This document shows positions 47,575 through 61,000 of a DNA stretch of 64,000 bases, piece after piece; within the stretch, counting starts at the first letter, position 1; every line of letters starts with the position of its first letter. The DNA lies in NCBI GenBank assembly GCA_951799425.1, contig OX637394.1, positions 1,685,501 through 1,749,500 on the forward strand, read 5' to 3'. The stretch comes from Ilex aquifolium (taxonomy: Eukaryota; Streptophyta; Magnoliopsida; Aquifoliales; Aquifoliaceae). The translations under genes and the position numbers were made by a program. Under the pieces are notes generated by a model that searched no databases, was not told the origin of the DNA, and saw nothing but the letters and a program-made list of their open reading frames with translations.

Positions 47575-47770
47575 TACCACCGAGCGTTAGATCAGTTGAT
47601 GAGGGACTGTTCTAACTTAACCAAGGTCTCGGGTTCGAGTCTTGGGAACGTAGCTGCGTTCGGTAGGGAGAGCTTTGCCGCCCTTGTGGTCCCACCCGGC
47701 TCGAATCCGGATTAGTCGGAGCTCAATGTGACTTTCGGATACCGGATGATCTGACAAAAAAAAAAAAAAA
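47575..47770 (+). mobile_element. tRNA-derived SINE, plus orientation, 196 bp
   Basis: A 15 bp TSD TGGAGTTTATGTTTT at 47560-47574 and 47771-47785, with an A-run directly before the right copy. An A-box-like TTAGATCAGTTGATGAGG (about 47587) and a B-box-like GGGTTCGAGTCT (47631) are spaced as in a tRNA promoter. Downstream it carries CGAATCCGGATTAGTCGG and CGGATACCGGATG, sequences I recall from widespread plant SINEs. Confidence 0.85.
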
Positions 47771-47938
47771 TGGAGTTTATGTTTTCATATGTCAGTTTCT
47801 TTAATGAATAACTTTTTCATTTCTCGGCGTCTGAGCGGTTTTGTAGTTGTATTTGGAAACTAAGTGTAGTGATGTATGAAATATGTATTTTGTCTTTTTC
47901 TTTACTCATTCTTTTTTTCTTTTTATCTTATTATTTTT

Positions 47939-49062
47939 GGGAAAATTGGGACTGAGTCCTCCTAAATGGACTTATAATAACTTGAGTCCGTCAAAAAAAC
48001 TTATTTGGAGTAAGTCCGTTTTTAAACTTATTAGTAAGGAGTTAAGTCCACTTTTTTTTTAATCTAAAAAATACCCTTACCAGTGTTAATTTGGTCAGTT
48101 ATACAAAATTGAAGACATTATCTATAAGGAGCTATCTATGGACACCAATGATTAAATATAAAAATGCTTGATTTACGATGGTAATTGTCAATTACAAGCT
48201 TTCCACAATACTTCAAACTTAAATTCTTAATCATTATTTTGTCTGTTATACATTTAAATAATCAACTTTCGAAATTTGAGGTTAATTTGAAATAAATAAA
48301 GGTTGAAGCTGGAGTACGAGCTCGAGATTTTGAAAAAGTAACATGGGCAGTGCACAGTAAGTACATGATGTTAGCATAGTAACATCAGTTCAGTAGCATC
48401 AATTTCAAAACGTAATTTACTAACACATATCACTATCTTTTTTTCATGGTACTATTTGTTATTGAACATGTTATTACTTTTTCAGTGTTACTTTTTTGGA
48501 TGTTGAAGAATTGTGGGCTTCTTCCTTTGGTTATGAATTTAAATGCTACTATTTTTATTTTCAATTTTGTTCAATGTTTTATATTGCTATTTTTTTTTTG
48601 TTGAGCATGTTACTGTTTCTGTTAAGTATGTTACTATTTTTGTTGAACATATTACTATTTGTGTTGAACAGTTACTATTGTTATTTTTTAAAAATATTAA
48701 TATTGAATGTTAATATTTTTTTATGTATAAATGTTACTATTTTTTTTGTTTAAATGATACTTTTTTTTTGTATTTGAATGTTACTATTTTATATATATAT
48801 ATATATATATATGAGATATAGTCATAACCTATATATAGATATAGATAAATAAGAGATATTTTTTTTTTAATATTAGTCAAACTCTTAAAATTTAGGAGTT
48901 TTTAATTTTTAATTTTACTTCACTTCTAAAGGGAAGGGATATTCTAGTAAAATTGAAAAAAAATGGATTTTATAACAAATAAGTTTTCTTGGCGGATTTA
49001 AGTCCATATAGGGGGATTGGCGAACTTAAGTCCATATAGTGGGGCTGACCTCTAAATTTCCC
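47939..49062. mobile_element. Probable Mutator-like element, 1.1 kb
   Basis: Left end GGGAAAATTGGGACTGAGTC and right end GGGAAATTTAGAGGTCAGCC (reverse-complemented). Subterminal repeats of AAGTCCATATAG and GGACTTA occur in both arms. Flanks TATTATTTT (47929-47937) and TATCATTTT (49063-49071) match at 8 of 9 bases. The interior has a GTTACTATTTTTGTTGAAC-type minisatellite at about 48550-48780 and a TA tract near 48793. Confidence 0.55.
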
Positions 49063-49101
49063 TATCATTTTCGAAGTTAGATAAAGAAGTATAAAAAGTT
49101 A

Positions 49102-50002
49102 CTGGGCGGCCCAATGAAAACTGGGCCCCTAAGCGAAAGTGTTAAATGGAGCCTATCAAAATTTATCAAAAAAAAAATATTGTATGATTAAAATTTTATT
49201 TAAAATTTATTTTTTTCATTTTTTGTGATGCAAAATTAGTAATCAAATTTTTATATTTGAGTTTTGCTAGTATATTTTTTCAATGGATAATATGACTAAT
49301 CTATTCAATATTTCTTGTGCTATAGTTTATCGTAAGTAGAATTTTATGAGTTTTAATTTTGAAAAAACTTGACATATTTCAAACTAAAAATTTTTGTGAA
49401 TAAAATATAATTTAAAATAAAAAATAATTATACTAAGAGAACAATCTAATATCTTATAAAAGTCAATAAGAATTAAACACAATATCACCTAATAAATAAA
49501 AATTGTATAAGCTTTGAATTGACGATTTGTTCACCTCCTAAATTATCTACTATTTCAAACTTTCACAATAAAAAAAAAAATAATTGCATTAAATTAATCC
49601 TATCAATAAAATATTAAAAAATTAAATTACTAATCAAACAAATATGTACCTTTTCAATTTAATCTAAGTTGCAAGAGAGAGATACATAATTATGCTATAT
49701 GAACTTTTTTTACTTGGGGGAGAGAGAAAGAGAGAGAAGGAGTAGACTTTTATGCTTTAATTGTGAAAATTTAATTTTTGCCTTTTTTGAAACTTTCAAG
49801 TCTTTTAACCGTTGAAAAAATTGAGAGAGATGTGAATTGAGTTTTTGTTTTAGTCTAGGCCTTGTAAGAATTTTCATTAGATTGGGTCCTTTAAACCAAA
49901 TTTTTTGGATCAATTTAAATTATAGTTAAAGACTATATTTATTATTTGGGCTCCTCTTTTTTTGGGGCCCTAAGCAATTGTTTAAGTGGTCTGGCCGCCC
50001 TG
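49102..50002. mobile_element. Non-autonomous hAT-like element, 0.9 kb
   Basis: Perfect 8 bp TSD AAAAGTTA at 49094-49101 and 50003-50010. Ends CTGGGCGGCC and CAGGGCGGCC (reverse-complemented). Subterminal GGGCCCCTAAGC on the left pairs with GGGGCCCTAAGC on the right. The interior is AT-rich with no transposase. Confidence 0.7.
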
Positions 50003-50860
50003 AAAAGTTATGGCATAAAAAGTATAATTTTCTATGTAAATAAAATTTTAAAATAATGATAAGTTAGTGGGAAAATGAGGAGCGGTTATAAAGGAACATG
50101 GCATAAAGTGATTGGATGGAACTTTAGTTTGATAATTAAAGAAATCAAAACTCTTAACAATTTAAACAATGAGGAGAAAATGCTTCAAAAGTCTTTTCTT
50201 CTGTAATTTGATTAGTTTATATATATAGATAAATTTAAAAATAAAGTTAAATACCCATTTTATCATTGAAACTCTAATACCACAATTTCTCTTAAGCAAT
50301 TTACTCCTATGACAAACTGGCACTTATTCAATTCCATGATTTTTGTAATGGAAGTTTGCAGTTTGCCAATTTAAACAAACTTTCGAAACCTAAATGAACC
50401 AAATTAAAATTTTAAGAACTAAAAAGATAATGCGTTAAATTTTAGTACATACAAGTTGTATCTGACCCTATATTGTAGATGTTGAGTGATTGTTACGACG
50501 AGTTGCATTTGATAGTTGCATCATTCATACAATGGAACTTACTTGTATAGTTCTCATTTCCCCCTGTTCCTTTTTTTTTTTTTAATACAAAGTTAAATTT
50601 TAGTAAGAAATTTATGTTCAATAATGATATTGGTGAATAAAAAATGGGCGTTATTCCCCATTTATTCATCCCCTATCTATGTCAAATTGTAGTTTCATTA
50701 GGACAATAAAAGATTATTGTGCAAAATGATACAATTACCTACCCATTCATGGAGACAACATAAAATTTTAACATCATTCTTTTAATTAATCTATATCTAT
50801 ACTACCCTTTAAAGACTACTAAACCCAAATTAGTCAAATTAACTGTTCAATGTGTAATTA

Positions 50861-51248
50861 GAGCAACTCCAAAGGGAGTTGCCATTTTGGAGTGTCAAAT
50901 CACCAATTTGTAACCTTGAATAGTGTTTTGGTATTCCTGAATTATAAATCTGCTCCAATGACAGGTGCCAAAATGGGGTGTCATTTTCATATTTTCATTC
51001 ATCAATCTATATTCATCGTTGGATCATTCAACAATTTAACGAATTTATATTCATCAATCCATTTGCAACCTCTCTATTTCTTTCTCAAGAGTTGTCAAAA
51101 TTGCTACCCCAAGAAACATTGTTGCTATTTTTCAACCCTTGATGCCACCCCAATTAGAGTGAAAATTTTTGAATTTGGGGTGACATTTTGACAATTAGAG
51201 GCAGTTATAGGGTTGCCATCCTTGATGCCACTCCTCTTGGAGTTGCTC
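50861..51248. mobile_element. Tourist/Harbinger-like MITE, 388 bp, second copy
   Basis: TSD TTA at 50858-50860 and 51249-51251; ends GAGCAACTCCAAAGGGAGTT and GAGCAACTCCAAGAGGAGT (reverse-complemented). Internally it matches the reverse complement of 19330-19694, for example CAATGACAGGTGCCAAAATG here and CATTTTGGCACCTGTCATT there. The long open frame inside is a by-product. Confidence 0.78.
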
Positions 51249-51251
51249 TTA

Positions 51252-52002
51252 CTGTGCATGGTGTCCAAATGTCAAGAACTAGCCGTTCTCTTTTGGTCCG
51301 CTCTATCACTCTATGTATTCTAATTTTTTTTTGATCAAAATATGTATTCTAAATTCAATTTTTATTCTCTACACAACAATAAACTGTTAAAAACTTCAAC
51401 TCAAAGCCTTAATTTTTTTTTGTTTAGGTTAGATTCGAGTTAACCTGTTCAAGTTGCACCCCTACGTGAGATTGATGTAATGAATTTCTGTCACTTCTCA
51501 CGGTATGAAAGTAGTGGCAAAAGTCAATTAAAAACAATGTTGAAAAAGAAGGGGCAAATTGTTAAAATTGGGACCTAAGGGAATTAGTTGCGAAATAGTC
51601 AAAGTTGAAGGGGACAATTTATAATTAACCCTTGGTTAAATTATAAAGATGGAGTATAAAAAAAAAAATCAAAATGGTATTCTGCCAAATTTGACCCCTC
51701 TTTCTTTGTTGTCCCACTTAAAAAAAAAATTTAAAGACAAATTATGATGATACCCAAACTAACAGTTGCGGAACGAGACTGTCTATTACCGGCTGCCACT
51801 GGATATGGGCCTTCTTTCACACCCATCTGCCCTCACTACTTCGCATCCTTTCCGTGCTCAACAATCCCTTGGCGGGAGATTTTCTTTTGCACAACGTCAG
51901 GGCTGGTATCGTGCTTCACAATACATCTCTCTCTCTCTCTCGGACACAAACACATTAGCGTTTCTAGGGCAAACATTATCCGGTTCACTGAAGGAGTAGT
52001 TC
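51252..52002 (+). promoter_or_regulatory. Upstream region and leader of SCC3
   Basis: The region between the MITE and the SCC3 start. It includes a CT-repeat at about 51926-51940, probably in the 5' UTR, and no obvious TATA box, as often found for housekeeping genes. Confidence 0.4.
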
Positions 52003-55000
52003 ATGGAGGAAGAACCGGTGGCTTCCGAAACAGCGACTCGCCGCTCGGTTAGTTTTAGATCTTTCGTTTCTTGAGCTTTTCTTTTTGATTAATCTTTTGT
52101 AGCCCTTTAGACCTAATCTTTGAGTGATTTGATAAGTAGAAAAGGACTAGGGCTCAGACTAGGACTGCCGAACATCAACCTATCACGGCCAATGCCAAAG
52201 GCAGGAATGACCACGACAGAACCAGCGAAAATCAGGAGGAAAGAGAAGAATCTTTTGATGATTTTGAGGAACCTCGCCCGAGAACTAAACGTAATCGAGC
52301 TACGGAGTCCGCTACAGTCGCATCTCGCAAAACAGATCAGAGCCTGATCGGTAAAATTTAACCTTACAATTCTGCTGTTTAGGTTAATCTTTAAGTACTA
52401 AAGGGACATTTATGTCCTTAAAGAACATTAATACTTTGGAGATATGTTAATTCATCGCTTGAAAGTTCAAAAGAACTGAGAAATAAGTTAAATTGATGGA
52501 TGATTTTCATAAAGATACCCCGTAACGAATGTGCAAGTGGGTTTATGGGTTTACATCACAATTTACAAAAGGTTGACTCGGCTTGACCTACTTTACTCAG
52601 CGGTTAGTACCATTTTTAAAAAAAAATATTTGACTCTTTGGGTGCTTCTCTGAATGAATTTATTGTTTCACTTCAATTTAAGCTAGGTATTTTAGCATCT
52701 GTTTATTTCTCTGCATGTTTGCACTAAAATTTTGACATTAGTTTTAATGCATCAGTTAGTATCATGTTGCTTGCACATCTGTAACATCAAGTCATCTGTC
52801 GTATGTGAGCCAGCGGTGGGCTATGGCTTAAAGTCCTTTTCTATTATAAATTTTGAATCCTAGCATCCTCGGCTCATCTCTGCTCCTCATGGAGTATATA
52901 TTATCGAGGATCTTTTGGGGTTCTGGTTTACAAATATTGACAAAATTTCTTAAGTTTGTCTATTCCTGCAGAGGTTATCAAAGGTAATGGGAAACAAATT
53001 CCTCAAGTTGTTAATATATGGGTTGAACAATATGAGAAGGATCCAAAACCTGCCATGGTAGAACTTTTGATGATGCTTTTTGAGGTAGTCTAACATTTTT
53101 TCTACATTACCACTTGAGCTTGCTGCTTAGATCAGTGACTGGAAGACCAAATCCTTATCATCCTGTCAAATTTCAATTATGGACCTTATAACCATGCAGG
53201 CTTGTGGAGCAAAGTATCGTATTCAAGAAGAGTTCCTGGATGAGACTGATGTTGATGATGTAGTAGTTGCTCTTGTTAATCTGGCTAGGAAAGTATCCTC
53301 CACTGCTGCAGTACATATGTTTTCCTTTATATACCTTTCTGGGTTGACTAATACTCATTAGCCATCCTTTTCATGCATTTTGTCTGTTATCAAAATCAGT
53401 ATCTCTAGTTTTGCTTAACTGCTCTGGAATCTTAGGGGGAAGTTGAAGATTATCAAGGCTCAAAAAAGAAGGAGTTCAAGAATTTCAAAGATAATCTTGT
53501 CTTTTTCTGGGACAATTTGGTTGCTGAATGTCAAAATGGGCCGTTGTTTGATCAGGTCTTGTTTGACAAGTGCATGGACTATATAATTGCACTATCATGG
53601 TTAGTACTTATTTGCAGATATCCTTACACTTTTGAAGTAGCTTTGCTTAGTATATCTGTATTTTGTTTATGTGTTCCAGCACTCCTCCAAGGATTTATCG
53701 CCAGGTTGCTTCATTGATGGGACTCCAACTTGTTACATCTTTCATTAATGTTGCTAAAATGCTGGGCACCCAGCGAGAAACTACACAGAGACAGTTAAAT
53801 GCTGAAAAAAAGAAACGGTCTGAGGGGCCTCGAGTGGAATCCCTTGATAAAAGGTTATCAGAGACGCATGAAAAGATAACAGTGATAGAGGAGATGATGC
53901 GCAAAATATTTACTGGGTAGGATTCTCGGTTTTCATGTCATTCATCAAAAGAGCAGATGGTCAATTTTAAGAATATTTCTTATCTTCTAGCAACTTTTCC
54001 TTTCTTTTATTAGAAAAAGGGTTTACACTTAAAAACATGTCATCTTTTGAAGGTTATTTGTGCATCGGTACCGAGATATTGATCCTGAAATCCGAATGTC
54101 ATGCATACAGTCGCTCGGTGTGTGGATCCTGTCATATCCATCACTGTTCTTGCAGGATTTGTACTTAAAATACCTGGGATGGACACTGAATGACAAAGTA
54201 AGTTGTAGCTATGGGTTGAGCTTTTGTTCTTTACATATCACTGCTGAAGTGCTAAAAACATTGTTGGCTCTTTTTTTGTTCTGGGCATCTGAAGAGTGCT
54301 GGTGTAAGGAAAGCTTCTGTCCTTGCATTGCAAAATCTTTATGAGGTAGATGACAATGTGCCATCTCTTGGCCTTTTCACCGAAAGATTTTATAAACGGA
54401 TGCTTGAACTTGCTGATGATATTGATATTTCTGTGGCAGTATGTGCCATAGGACTCGTAAAACAACTACTCAGGTATATATGTGTGATTAATCATATGGA
54501 CGTTCTCTGACTTTATTTCAAGGGCTTATGCTTGCAATGGGCTTTTTGGTATTTTGCAGGCATCAGCTTGTTCCTGATGAGGAATTAGGTTCTTTATATG
54601 ATTTACTGATTGATGATCCGCCAGATATCAGGCGTGCCATTGGGGCACTCGTGTACGATCACTTGATTGCACAGAAATTCCATAGCTCTCAATCTCGTTC
54701 AACAGGTGTCTTATGACTCTATCTTACGCATGTGCATTATAACTTTGTCAAGTGATGCGGTCATTTGATGAAAATGATTTTGTCCCAGGTGATGAAAGTG
54801 ATTCTTCTGAGCTCCATCTTAGCAGAATGTTGCAAATACTGAGAGAGTTTTCAGCAGATCACATACTGAGTACCTATGTCATTGACGATGTTTGGGAGTA
54901 CATGGGTGCCATGAAAGTACGTTGTCATAGCTTATAAATGCAAAGGCTGCAACTTTTTTCTTGGCTTTTTTGTTTTTGGTTTTTTTCTGTTCGTGGGGGT

Positions 55001-58000
55001 AGGTGTGGGGGTGGTCTTTTTTGTTCTTGGTTTTTTTTCTGTTTGTGGGGGTAAGTGTGGGGGTGGGCACTTGACTAGGGCCAACCTGATCCCTGACTGT
55101 GATTCTTGGGAAACATGGGGTTGGGCCCGAGTCAAAAACTTTTAGCTGACCTAGAGTTGAGTTGGACAAGGCAGTGACCAACCAATGCAACTGGATCTGA
55201 TTTAATTTATTCTAATGGAATTCTACTCATTCTGTAGTTTTGTGAGAATTAGCCTATCCAAAATGGGGCTAAGGTTGCCTATCATCTCTCTCAGACCCGC
55301 TATAGGCGGGATCCTCATGCACCAAGTATGGCTGCAGTTTTAGATAACACATACACGCACCCCCGTTCATGAAAATGAAAAAGGTGCTGGCATTGAGTAA
55401 CTTTTTATTCTTGATGGTGTGCTAGCTTCGGCAACTGGTCTTAAGTTTTAGATTGGGACTAGTTTGGTTCAACCCTATAGTGGTATCTGCTGACGATCCT
55501 TCTTTCCCCAAGTAGAATGTGCATAGTTCAACTCTTGGTTTATCAGGAAAAAAATTGCACCTTGCAGGATTGGAAGCGTATTATCTCAATGCTACTGGAT
55601 GAGAACCCATCAATTGAGCTTACTGATGAGGATGCAACAAACTTGATTCGACTACTCTGTTCCTCTGTCAAAAAGGCAGTGGGAGAAAAGATTGTTCCCG
55701 CCACTGATAATCGGAAACAGTACTACAATAAAGCTCAAAGAGTGAGTACATCCTCAGTTAATTACCAATCTCTGTTTTGCTTTTGTTGGGTTTTTTTTTT
55801 TTTGTTGTTGTTTTTTTTTTTTTTTTTGGGGGGGGGGGACTCCCATGCAAACTATATTTTTGTGAATTCTAATTTTCCTTTTTTTTCCCCATCTTTTTCT
55901 GTTACAATTGCCAGGAAATGCTTGAAAACAATAGGCGGGATATAACTCTCTCTATGATGAAGAACTATCCGCAGCTCCTACGCAAGTTTATGGCTGACAA
56001 AGAAAAAATATCATCATTAGTTGAGATTATTGTACATATGAACCTTGAGCTCTATTCCCTGAAGAGGCAAGAGCAGGTGGGTTACAGAATTTCTTGCAGC
56101 ACAGGTTCATTGTGGTTTGCAATTTGACGCCGTATTCATTTGTGTTGCTTCACTTTTTCAGAATTTCAAGACTGTTCTTCAACTTATGAAAGAGGCATTC
56201 TTTAAACATGTCGAGAAGGATGCTTTGAGATCTTGTGTGAAAGCTATCAACTTCTGTTCCACTGAGAGTCGGGGAGAGTTAAAAGATTTTGCCCAAAACA
56301 AGTTGAAGGAACTTGAGGATGAGCTTATTGCTAAGCTTAAATCTGCAATCAAAGATGTTGTGGTATGTTCTGTACAACATTTTCTATTTTTTCCCCCTCT
56401 TTTGTGCCATATGGAGAAAAAATGACATGTTTTAGCTTTGTAGGATGGTGATGATGAATACTCGCTGCTTGTAAGCTTGAAAAGACTGTATGAGCTTCAA
56501 TTGTCAAGGCATATAAATATTGAGAGCTTATATGACGATATGGTTGGGATTCTTCAGAATTTCAGAAGCTTAGATGACGAGGTAAGTCTAAGCTTCCCTC
56601 AGAATCATAGTTCTCCTTCTGTTTGCATTATAGTCATTTGTGCTCATTCAGGTTGTCAGCTTTCTGCTTCTAAACATGTATTTGCATGTTGCCTGGTGCC
56701 TGCACTCTATCATAAAAAGTGACACAGTCTCCGAGACATCTTTGTCTTCCCTATTATCCAGACGCACTACTTTGTTTGAACAACTCGAGTACTTTCTGCA
56801 CACACCTCCTGGAGTTCAGGATGTGAGTAAAATTGGAAATCAGCTGGCGTGTAGGGTAAGCTTCTTGAACTTTTTGTGGACGTCACTATGGCAAATTTTG
56901 CAGTGAAGCATTATGCTAAAATATCTTCTTTTGAACTGGTATGCGTTAATTTTGGTCTAATAGAATCTACATTTTGTCCAAGGTTTGTACTATACTTGCT
57001 GAGGTGTGGTGTTTGTTCAGAAAGACAAACTTTGCTTCAACAAATCTGGAAAGTCTGGGATATTGTCCTAACGAGCCTATTCTTCATAAGTTTTGGAAAC
57101 TTTGTGAACAGCAGCTCTGTGTTTCAGGTGACTTAATTCTTTTACTTTTCACTGACTGCTGGCGCCAAGCCATGATTGCTTAGCATATATTGATCATAAA
57201 TTTATCATTGAGTTTATGTCTGCGTAACTCATCCCAACCTCAGAAAGGAATGGTATTACTATGAATCGGGTTTGACAATGTTACTGCTATTTTTCTTACT
57301 ATTAGGGATGGCCATGGGCCAGGCCCACATTCGGGGTAGGTTATCTAGCCCTAGCCTAGCCCAGCCCTTGGCCATGGACCATACTTATTCATGGGAAAAT
57401 GTTGTTAAATTTTCTTTATTTTTCATAATGTCTCTATGTATAAAGGCAATAAGGTTGTACAAGAATACCAATTCCGGGCAGACCAATGTTCTGGACCAGG
57501 CACTGGTTTTTGTGGGCTGTGCGGACTGCCTGTCCCATGGCACACCTACTTACTCCTGTTTTTAACTTTACATTAATTATGTGTCCAAGCTTTAGGCCAA
57601 GAATTTCAATAGATGTCTTTGAGTGATGATTCATAGTATTTGTTGGTAAGAAACATTAGGTGGATGCATTGGCCAAGAATTTATAAATATGGTAGTAAAT
57701 TGGTAATCTTCTGGTATTCCACACTTTTTTTTTTTTCTGGGCAGGTGCTCTTACTCGGTTAACACGAGTGATAGGTGGTTAAACTGGTGGGGAAAAAAAT
57801 GCAATTTCTCTTTTAGTATTTTGTGTGTAGTTACATAGAATAATCGAAGTTTACCATTTTCCTCAACTTTGAATTAGAGTCATGAAACACAAATCCACGG
57901 CAATCAACATTGAAGGATAATGGGGATCATGCGGAGTGTGTCATTTTTGCTTTTGACGAGAGCTATTTATTGGAGGAGGCAAATTGATTTACAGTGATTA

Positions 58001-61000
58001 GGTTGATGGCAGCCTAGACTGGAGTGATGTTAAGAACTTCTAGGTGAAGAGGATCAATTGGGTTCTCAGAATAAGCTATGTTCCAATCCATAGTGACCTC
58101 CAATTGGTAATTTTTAGTTTTGACTGGGTTTTTTTGGAGTGGATTGAAGTTCCTTTCCCACATTTGGATAACTTTATTATGTCTGGGTTTTACTGTAGGA
58201 AGGTAGTGTAACATGTATGGGTAGGTAGTGAAGCTACATCCTGTGTTGTTAATGATGACAATATAGAATGCTATGGGTGGTTTATGGAGTTATATTACAT
58301 GGTGAAGTAAACTGTGGGTCTTTCTAGGATCTAGATTTATCACTCTCTTGGAGTCCTTTTCTGGCTAATGGATAAGCTTATGTTTTGGTTAGAGGGATAA
58401 ATTTTTTTATTGGATATCAATGAGGGGCCAAAGCTTAATGCAATGGGAAACTCTTGGGCTGCCAACTATTACAGCTCGGGCTTAAAGATTAAAGCCTGAA
58501 AGCTGGTATTTTGTACAAGCAATGCTGCCATAGTCTTACTTGTTTTGGAGGAATTCATTTTCTTATTCTTTGTCTCTTCTACTTCATGGGGTTTAGACCT
58601 TATAGGACTAGTTCTATGGGCACCTTGAATTTAGAAGGTTGAATGCCATTGTTCGATTATGTCTCTTTGCCTCATAATTCTATATTTTTTCAGGAGGTAT
58701 TGTACATGTGTATTGCTTTCGATGAGAAACAAAGTTTTTCACTGAAGTTCACCCGCCATTCATCTTTGGCTATTCAACCTCTATATATTAGAGTTAAATG
58801 CATCCATTTCATGCAAAATACATAAGTCAGTAATAAAAATTTCTCAGATTTGTTTGGTAGCAATTTGTACCTTATTCAAAGCAAAAAGATGGGAGTGATT
58901 TAGGATTAAAATATCCAAAAGATTTGCCTCCATCTTCAGATATTTTGGTTTACAAATATTCTTAACAAAAGAACTGAAGAGGGTGGAATGGGAAATTCTG
59001 GATAGTTTCACGTCAATGATAGGTAGTTGCTTCTAGTTCTCATGTAATACTTCCATAACCTGTAGGCTGTAGATCAGGGGTGGAGCTAGACATCTTCCCC
59101 GTGGGGCAACGTAAACTATATTAATATTAAAATTCCAAATGTTCATAAAAATATAGTTTCATTAATAGAACGTGAATTAAAAGCGTAACCTATATACATG
59201 AGCGATATACAAAAGGAGTACAAAAAAAACTTACTATAAATTTATCTACAAGACTTAACAAAAAAATTTTGAACCAAAAAATTGGGCTTAATCATATATT
59301 GAATTTTAAGAAATTTTTCCATAATTGATTCAAAAATTAATTTGTTCAGTCACAAACTTAATATTCATCATAGAACGATGGGACAAATGGGTGGAAAGTG
59401 GCATTTAGCCTTTTAAAGCACTTTGTTGGCATTTACAAGTGAGACTTATATATTTGTTAAAATAACATAACTACCCTTAAATCTTTTAAAAAAAATTCAG
59501 TGGGGGCAAATCTCTAATAAATTCTAAATTTTTTAAAATTATTCCCTCTCCCCAAAATTTTTTAAAATTCCAGTGGGGGCAGCTGCTGCCACACTGTTGT
59601 TAGATAAACAATCAAATTATGATGATGAGATGCATTTTTTAAGTGGCGTTTTAGATGGCTTAACAAAAGTGTTTTATGAATTTATGACATCATAATTCAT
59701 AAGCACTCTCAACACAAAGAGTGTTAAAGAATGACTTATTTAAAATAGTACGTCGGACACCAAACCACCCTCGGCATGACCCCCACCACCCCCATCATCA
59801 TCACTGCTAACCATAATTGCCACCACAGTCATCCCCACCGCCAACCTCCATCCCTGCCATCATCGCCGAAGCCGCAATCACCACGAGCATGGCTGTCACC
59901 ATCACTACTATTGTTGTCCCCACCATCTCCACCACCTCCAATTACCATTATGGATATATATTGGTTTTTGGGTATTAGCAATTGTGACACAGAGAAGTGC
60001 TTACCCAAACACTCATGTTATAAAATATTATTTATTTGTGTTTTTTTGAGCAACAAAACCCTACTTATTCAATGAAAGTGTTTCCTTATAAAGTAATTTT
60101 TTTATCAAGTACTTACTTAAGCAGCACCATTTGAGTTAATAAGTCATCCCAAATGTGACCTTACCATTTTGATTTAATTTAGTCAACCAAATTTTTTTTT
60201 TTTAAATTTCGTAATATTTGTATTTGGTTTTTGGATATTGTAATAAGCTGTGCCTGTTGAGACCAGTTTTTACTGTGTAAAATGACTTTGGGATGTGGTT
60301 GCTACCTAAAGACATGATCCACTAATAGTCAATGTTGTGCACTTATTTGGCTTTCCATCTTGGCACTTCGACGTCATTTCTCAGTGTGTCTACAGATGAT
60401 ACAGAAGATGAAGATGTCAACAGAGAGTATGTTGAGGAGACAAACCGGGACGCAGTCATAATTGCTGCTGCCAAGTTGGTTGCTACTGATGCAGTTCCTA
60501 AGGTTAGCATGCATATATTGATGGTTTGAGGATTGCCACTCTTTCATCTGGGTAAAACATATTGAAGACTCGGGATAAGAAATGACTCTGATGATAAATC
60601 CCGATTGACAATTTGTTGCTCAAATTCTTGTAATTAGATTTCTAACTATCTCAATATATGCAACATAGAGTGGTAGGTGTGTCTTTATCCAATTGATTGC
60701 TAATTCATTTTGTTTGGTTGCAACTGTGACTGCAGGAGTATCTCGGTCCAGAGATCATTTCTCATTTTGTGATGCATGGAACAAGCATCAGTGAGATTGT
60801 TAAGCATCTGATAGCTGTTTTAAAGAAGCAAGATGACGATGTCTCTTATATTTTCCTAGAAGCACTGAAAAGGGTATGGCTCGAGGCTTTAGGGGTGCAG
60901 AACTGCATCTGGTCAATGGAACTGACTTATTTTCTGCTCTTCTGCATGCATATGAACATTAAGTGAATGACAGTGATTTCATTCTCTGCATTTTTCTGTT

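Larger units (their letters stand above)
57128..60395. other. Long intron 16 of SCC3
   Basis: 3.3 kb, with no exon-like sequence matching the family between the two flanking exons. It contains a possible hAT-like remnant (59075-59596) and a CCACC-rich low-complexity block (about 59776-59945). Confidence 0.75.

Noticed and set aside
47587-47645. Functional tRNA gene suggested by A and B boxes
   Set aside because: No acceptor stem or anticodon arm could be folded, and the TSD plus A-tail show a SINE.
50892-51191. 99-codon open frame
   Set aside because: Lies wholly inside the second Harbinger-like MITE.
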